In this document: positions 60,354 to 64,000 of the stretch, piece by piece | How the letters are laid out: every line of letters starts with the position of its first letter | How positions within the stretch are numbered: position 1 is the stretch's first letter | Source: DATFRY01 sp963764695 | GTDB taxonomy: Bacteria > Myxococcota_A > Polyangia > Haliangiales > Haliangiaceae | Direction: 5' to 3' | Length of the DNA: 64,000 bases | Assembly: GCA_963764695.1 (NCBI GenBank) | Contig: CAVXTW010000007.1 | Span: 806,001 to 870,000 of the forward strand | Program-made: the position numbers and the translations under genes | Notes under the pieces: generated by a model | What the model was told of the DNA's origin: nothing | Seen by the model: only the letters and a program-made list of their open reading frames with translations | Database searches by the model: none

Positions 60354-61567
60354 CCTCACCGCCCCGGCTCGCGTCGCGCCTGTCTCCGGTCAAGCCGTCC
60401 ATCACCCTGGCGGTCACCGCGCGCGCGGCCGAGCTCAAGGCGCGCGGCGTGGACGTCATCGGCTTCGGCGCCGGCGAGCCAGACTTCGACACGCCCGGCC
60501 ACATCAAGGACGCGGCCCACGCCGCCCTCGATCGCGGCGCCGCCGTCGGCAAGTACACAAACGTGGCCGGGGTGCCCGAGCTGCGGCGCGCGGTCGCCGC
60601 CCACCTGGGACAGGTGCACGGCCTGGAGCTCGTGCCGGGCCAGGTGCTGGTGTCGACCGGGGCCAAGCACAGCCTGTTCAACCTGTTCATGGCCCTGCTC
60701 GACCCGGGCGACGAGGTCATCATCCCGGCGCCCTACTGGGTGTCGTATCCGGACATGGTGCTGCTTGCCGGCGGCGTCCCGGTCATCCTGCCCACGGCCG
60801 CGGCCGACGGCTTCGCGCCGTCGCCGGCCGCCATGGAGGCGGCCATGACCGACCGCACGCGCGCGGTCGTGCTCAACACGCCGAGCAACCCGACCGGCGC
60901 GGTCTACCCGGCCGAGGTGCTGCGCGAGATCGGCGCGCTGTGCGCCCGCCGCCAGGTGCTGGTGGTGTCCGACGACATCTACCGCTCGCTCGTGTACGGT
61001 GGGGCCAGCTACACGTCGATCGCGCGGGTGGCGCCGGAGGTGGCGCCGTACATGGTCCTCGTCGACGGCGTGTCCAAGACCTACGCGATGACCGGGTGGC
61101 GCATCGGCTTCTGCGCCGGGCCGCAGTCGCTCATCGACGCCATGTGCGTCATCCAGGGCCAGTCCACGACCAACGCCAGCCACATCGCCCAGGTCGCGGC
61201 GCTTGCCGCGCTGACCGGACCGCAAGAATGCGTCGGCCAGATGCGCGACCTGTTCGACGAGCGCCGCATCGACATGGTGCGCCGCCTGCGCGCCATCCCC
61301 GGCGTCACCCTCGACGAGCCGCTGGGCGCCTTCTACTGCTTCCCGGACCTGTCGGCCTTCATCGGCCGCCGCCCGCCCGGCGGCGCCCCCCTCGCCGACG
61401 ACGTCGCCCTGTGCAACTACCTGGTCGAGCACGGCCGCGTCGCGGTCGTCCCCGGCTCCGGCTTCGGCGCCCCCGGCTTCGCCCGCCTGTCCTACGCCTG
61501 CTCCATGGACGACATCCGCACCGGCGTGGATCGCATGGGGGAAGCCCTGGCCCAGCTGCAGCGCTGA
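60350..61567 (+). CDS. Pyridoxal-phosphate aspartate/aromatic aminotransferase, class I
   Basis: A 405-residue fold-type I aminotransferase. LSPVKPSITLAVTARAAELK, VIGFGAGEPDFDTP, VLNTPSNPTGAVYP, the PLP-binding lysine in VDGVSKTYAMTGWRIGFCAG and the C-terminal arginine block FGAPGFARLSYACSMDDIRT are all present. This is the AspC/AspB subfamily (Ib), transaminating aspartate or an aromatic amino acid. The start codon ATG 60350 overlaps the coaD stop. The stop TGA at 61565-61567 is directly followed by the long palindromic element. Confidence 0.93.
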   Translation: MTSPPRLASRLSPVKPSITLAVTARAAELKARGVDVIGFGAGEPDFDTPGHIKDAAHAALDRGAAVGKYTNVAGVPELRRAVAAHLGQVHGLELVPGQVLVSTGAKHSLFNLFMALLDPGDEVIIPAPYWVSYPDMVLLAGGVPVILPTAAADGFAPSPAAMEAAMTDRTRAVVLNTPSNPTGAVYPAEVLREIGALCARRQVLVVSDDIYRSLVYGGASYTSIARVAPEVAPYMVLVDGVSKTYAMTGWRIGFCAGPQSLIDAMCVIQGQSTTNASHIAQVAALAALTGPQECVGQMRDLFDERRIDMVRRLRAIPGVTLDEPLGAFYCFPDLSAFIGRRPPGGAPLADDVALCNYLVEHGRVAVVPGSGFGAPGFARLSYACSMDDIRTGVDRMGEALAQLQR

Positions 61568-61760
61568 GCGAAGGACGCGAAGAGCGCGAGGTTTGGAAAC
61601 GCCAAGACGCCAAGTCCGCCAGTGGCCGCGGCTGAGGACTGGGTTGATCCAAACCCAACCCCTTCTTGGGGTTTGGATTTCAGTCCTGCTCGCGGCCCAC
61701 TGGCGGACTTGGCGTCTTGGCGTTCCCCCCTTCGCGTCCTTCGCGTCTTCGCGGTTCAAA
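61568..61760. repeat. Long palindromic intergenic element, second copy
   Basis: The element begins one base after the aminotransferase stop. Its left arm runs GCGAAGGACGCGAAG, GCCAAGACGCCAAG, then GTCCGCCAGTGGCCGCGG. It is mirrored on the right as GCCCACTGGCGGACTTGG, CGTCTTGGCG, then TTCGCGTCCTTCGCGTCTTC. The two arms (about 61568-61656 and 61669-61760) form a stem of roughly 85 nt with few interruptions, closed by ATCCAAACCC (61647-61656) and GGGTTTGGAT (61669-61678). The element lies between two convergent genes. It shares the GCCAAG units and the GTGGCCGCG core with the element at 6855-7163. Confidence 0.85.
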
Positions 61761-61788
61761 GACGGCCGCGCCGGCCTGGACGCGGCGA

Positions 61789-63198
<1,410 letters not shown>

Positions 63199-63224
63199 AT
63201 CGAGACTTTATCACGCGCGTCCAG

Positions 63225-64000
63225 TCACAGCCGGCCGACCGCTGTGTCGGGCACCCAGCCCTCCATCCCGTTGGCCAGCCGGATGCGCCACCAGCCGGGC
63301 TCTCGCCCGCGCAGGCGCACGCGCACGCCGGGGTGAAGCTTGCCGCGCTCGGCCGAGCGCTGATCCGCCCCCTCGCGCATCACCACCTGGTCGGCGATGA
63401 CGATGCCCTGGTGCACCTCTTCATGCACATACACCTGTAGACGCAGGAGGACCAGGCTGCCGGCCATGGTCAGGCCGACGAACGCCACGGTGGCGACCAG
63501 CGCGCTTCGGGCGAACCCGGTCAACAGGAAGCGCAGCGCGATCAGACCCGAGAACAGGAGCACATCGAAGATCAAAAAGCCGATGGTGAGCTGTGAAATG
63601 GAGAAGAACGTGGTCAGGCGCACCCACCAGGGGTCATTCTCGGCCCCCTTGAGGCGGTCGACGACGCGCTCGGCGACGACCTGGCGCGCGATTTCCAGGT
63701 TGTAGCGCGCGTCGTCGTGACCTGGATCGATACGCAGCGCCCGCTCGTACTGGTAGATGGCGGGGCCCAGGCGGCCGGACCGGAAGTACGCGTTGCCCAG
63801 GTTGTAGAACAGGTCCTCGTGCTCGACGCCGGTGGCGACCAGCGCCTCGTAGAGCGGAATCGCCTGCTCGTACCGGCCCTGCTTGTAGGCGCGGTTGGCG
63901 GCGGCGAAGGCCGACGGCTCGGTCGTGGGCGACGGAGACGGCTCGGGCTTCTTGACGATTGTTGGACCCTTGGCGGCCTTGGTCGCAGTGGGCTTTTCTC
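63225..64000 (-). CDS. TPR/SH3 membrane protein, BatE-like (cut by right edge)
   Basis: The reverse strand is open from the window edge to the stop at 63225. The visible part is a Pro/Lys linker, then TPR units (FAAANRAYKQGRYEQAIPLY followed by EALVATGVEHEDLFYNLGN; AYFRSGRLGPAIYQYERALR). Next come DPWWVRLTTFFSISQLTIGF, two membrane helices (LLFSGLIALRFLL, VATVAFVGLTMAGSLVLL) and an SH3-like end (HPGVRVRLRGREPGWWRIRL). TPR-TM-TM-SH3 is the layout of BatE, the last gene of Bat aerotolerance operons. The remainder of such an operon would lie to the right. Confidence 0.7.
   Translation of the reverse strand, partial: EKPTATKAAKGPTIVKKPEPSPSPTTEPSAFAAANRAYKQGRYEQAIPLYEALVATGVEHEDLFYNLGNAYFRSGRLGPAIYQYERALRIDPGHDDARYNLEIARQVVAERVVDRLKGAENDPWWVRLTTFFSISQLTIGFLIFDVLLFSGLIALRFLLTGFARSALVATVAFVGLTMAGSLVLLRLQVYVHEEVHQGIVIADQVVMREGADQRSAERGKLHPGVRVRLRGREPGWWRIRLANGMEGWVPDTAVGRL

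Overview
The window is about 70% GC and densely packed, and it reads as a chromosomal segment of a myxobacterium (Myxococcota, probably Polyangia). Lineage markers are a FrzS/AglZ-type pseudo-receiver/coiled-coil motility protein (22.9-25.3 kb), an MXAN_5187-like cache/HAMP protein (47.1-49.0 kb), a Cys-repeat lipoprotein, PilZ proteins with long disordered tails, many sigma-54/two-component/ECF regulators and an MXAN-style long HflX. No rRNA, tRNA, CRISPR array, prophage or insertion sequence was found.

Layout. 0-2.7 kb (minus): yhbH (cut by the left edge) and prkA, the stress kinase pair. 3-6.9 kb: mltG, ruvX, a DUF2934 protein, a DUF3467 protein, an S66 carboxypeptidase and a DedA membrane protein. 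6.9-7.2 kb: a long palindromic repeat element. 7.2-9.8 kb: a PilZ-like protein and an acyltransferase-epimerase pair. 10.2-14.2 kb: Cys-rich lipoprotein (possible sigma-54 promoter), metallophosphatase and a hybrid histidine kinase. 14.4-18.7 kb: secA and argJ. 18.7-20 kb: a yqjD-yqjE-yqjK-like envelope operon, divergent from ald. 21.4-25.3 kb: ECF sigma/anti-sigma pair and the FrzS/AglZ-like gene. 25.3-28.8 kb: HD-GYP regulator, hflX, VOC protein. 28.8-34.9 kb: CBM9-like secreted protein, a lipoprotein PCMT, ffh and a TPM-nucleotidyltransferase-lemA operon. 34.9-40.8 kb: MFS transporter with a GlxA-type regulator, an unknown gene, a Fpg/Nei glycosylase, and a PiT transporter with its DUF47 partner. 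40.9-46 kb: glycosyltransferase, an ECF42 sigma factor with its DGPF/YCII partner, and comEC. 46.3-53.5 kb: cupredoxin-like and MXAN_5187-like pair, SET protein with a CDP-alcohol phosphatidyltransferase, SBBP lipoprotein, PilZ-TM protein. 53.5-59.2 kb: secreted amidase with a STAND/TPR/winged-helix regulator, and an acyl-CoA synthetase. 59.3-61.6 kb: rsmD-coaD-aminotransferase operon. 61.6-61.8 kb: a second palindromic element. 61.8-64 kb: NtrC-type regulator and a BatE-like TPR/SH3 gene cut by the right edge.

Much of the content is housekeeping: protein export (SecA, Ffh), peptidoglycan (MltG, S66, amidase), phosphate uptake, CoA and arginine synthesis. Around it sits a rich regulatory and envelope layer.

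The most striking signal is in the broken genes. yhbH, prkA, secA, argJ, hflX, comEC, the SET gene, the Cys-rich lipoprotein and the FrzS-like gene are all interrupted by +1 shifts. Wherever the frame can be reconstructed, the extra base sits at a codon third position, as if two (once three) alternative wobble bases had been written one after the other. This looks like collapsed strain or species variation in a metagenomic consensus, not gene decay. The genes are therefore annotated as intact CDS with the shifts described. The second notable signal is a family of very long palindromes built on GCCAAG-type tandem units, each lying between a convergent gene pair.
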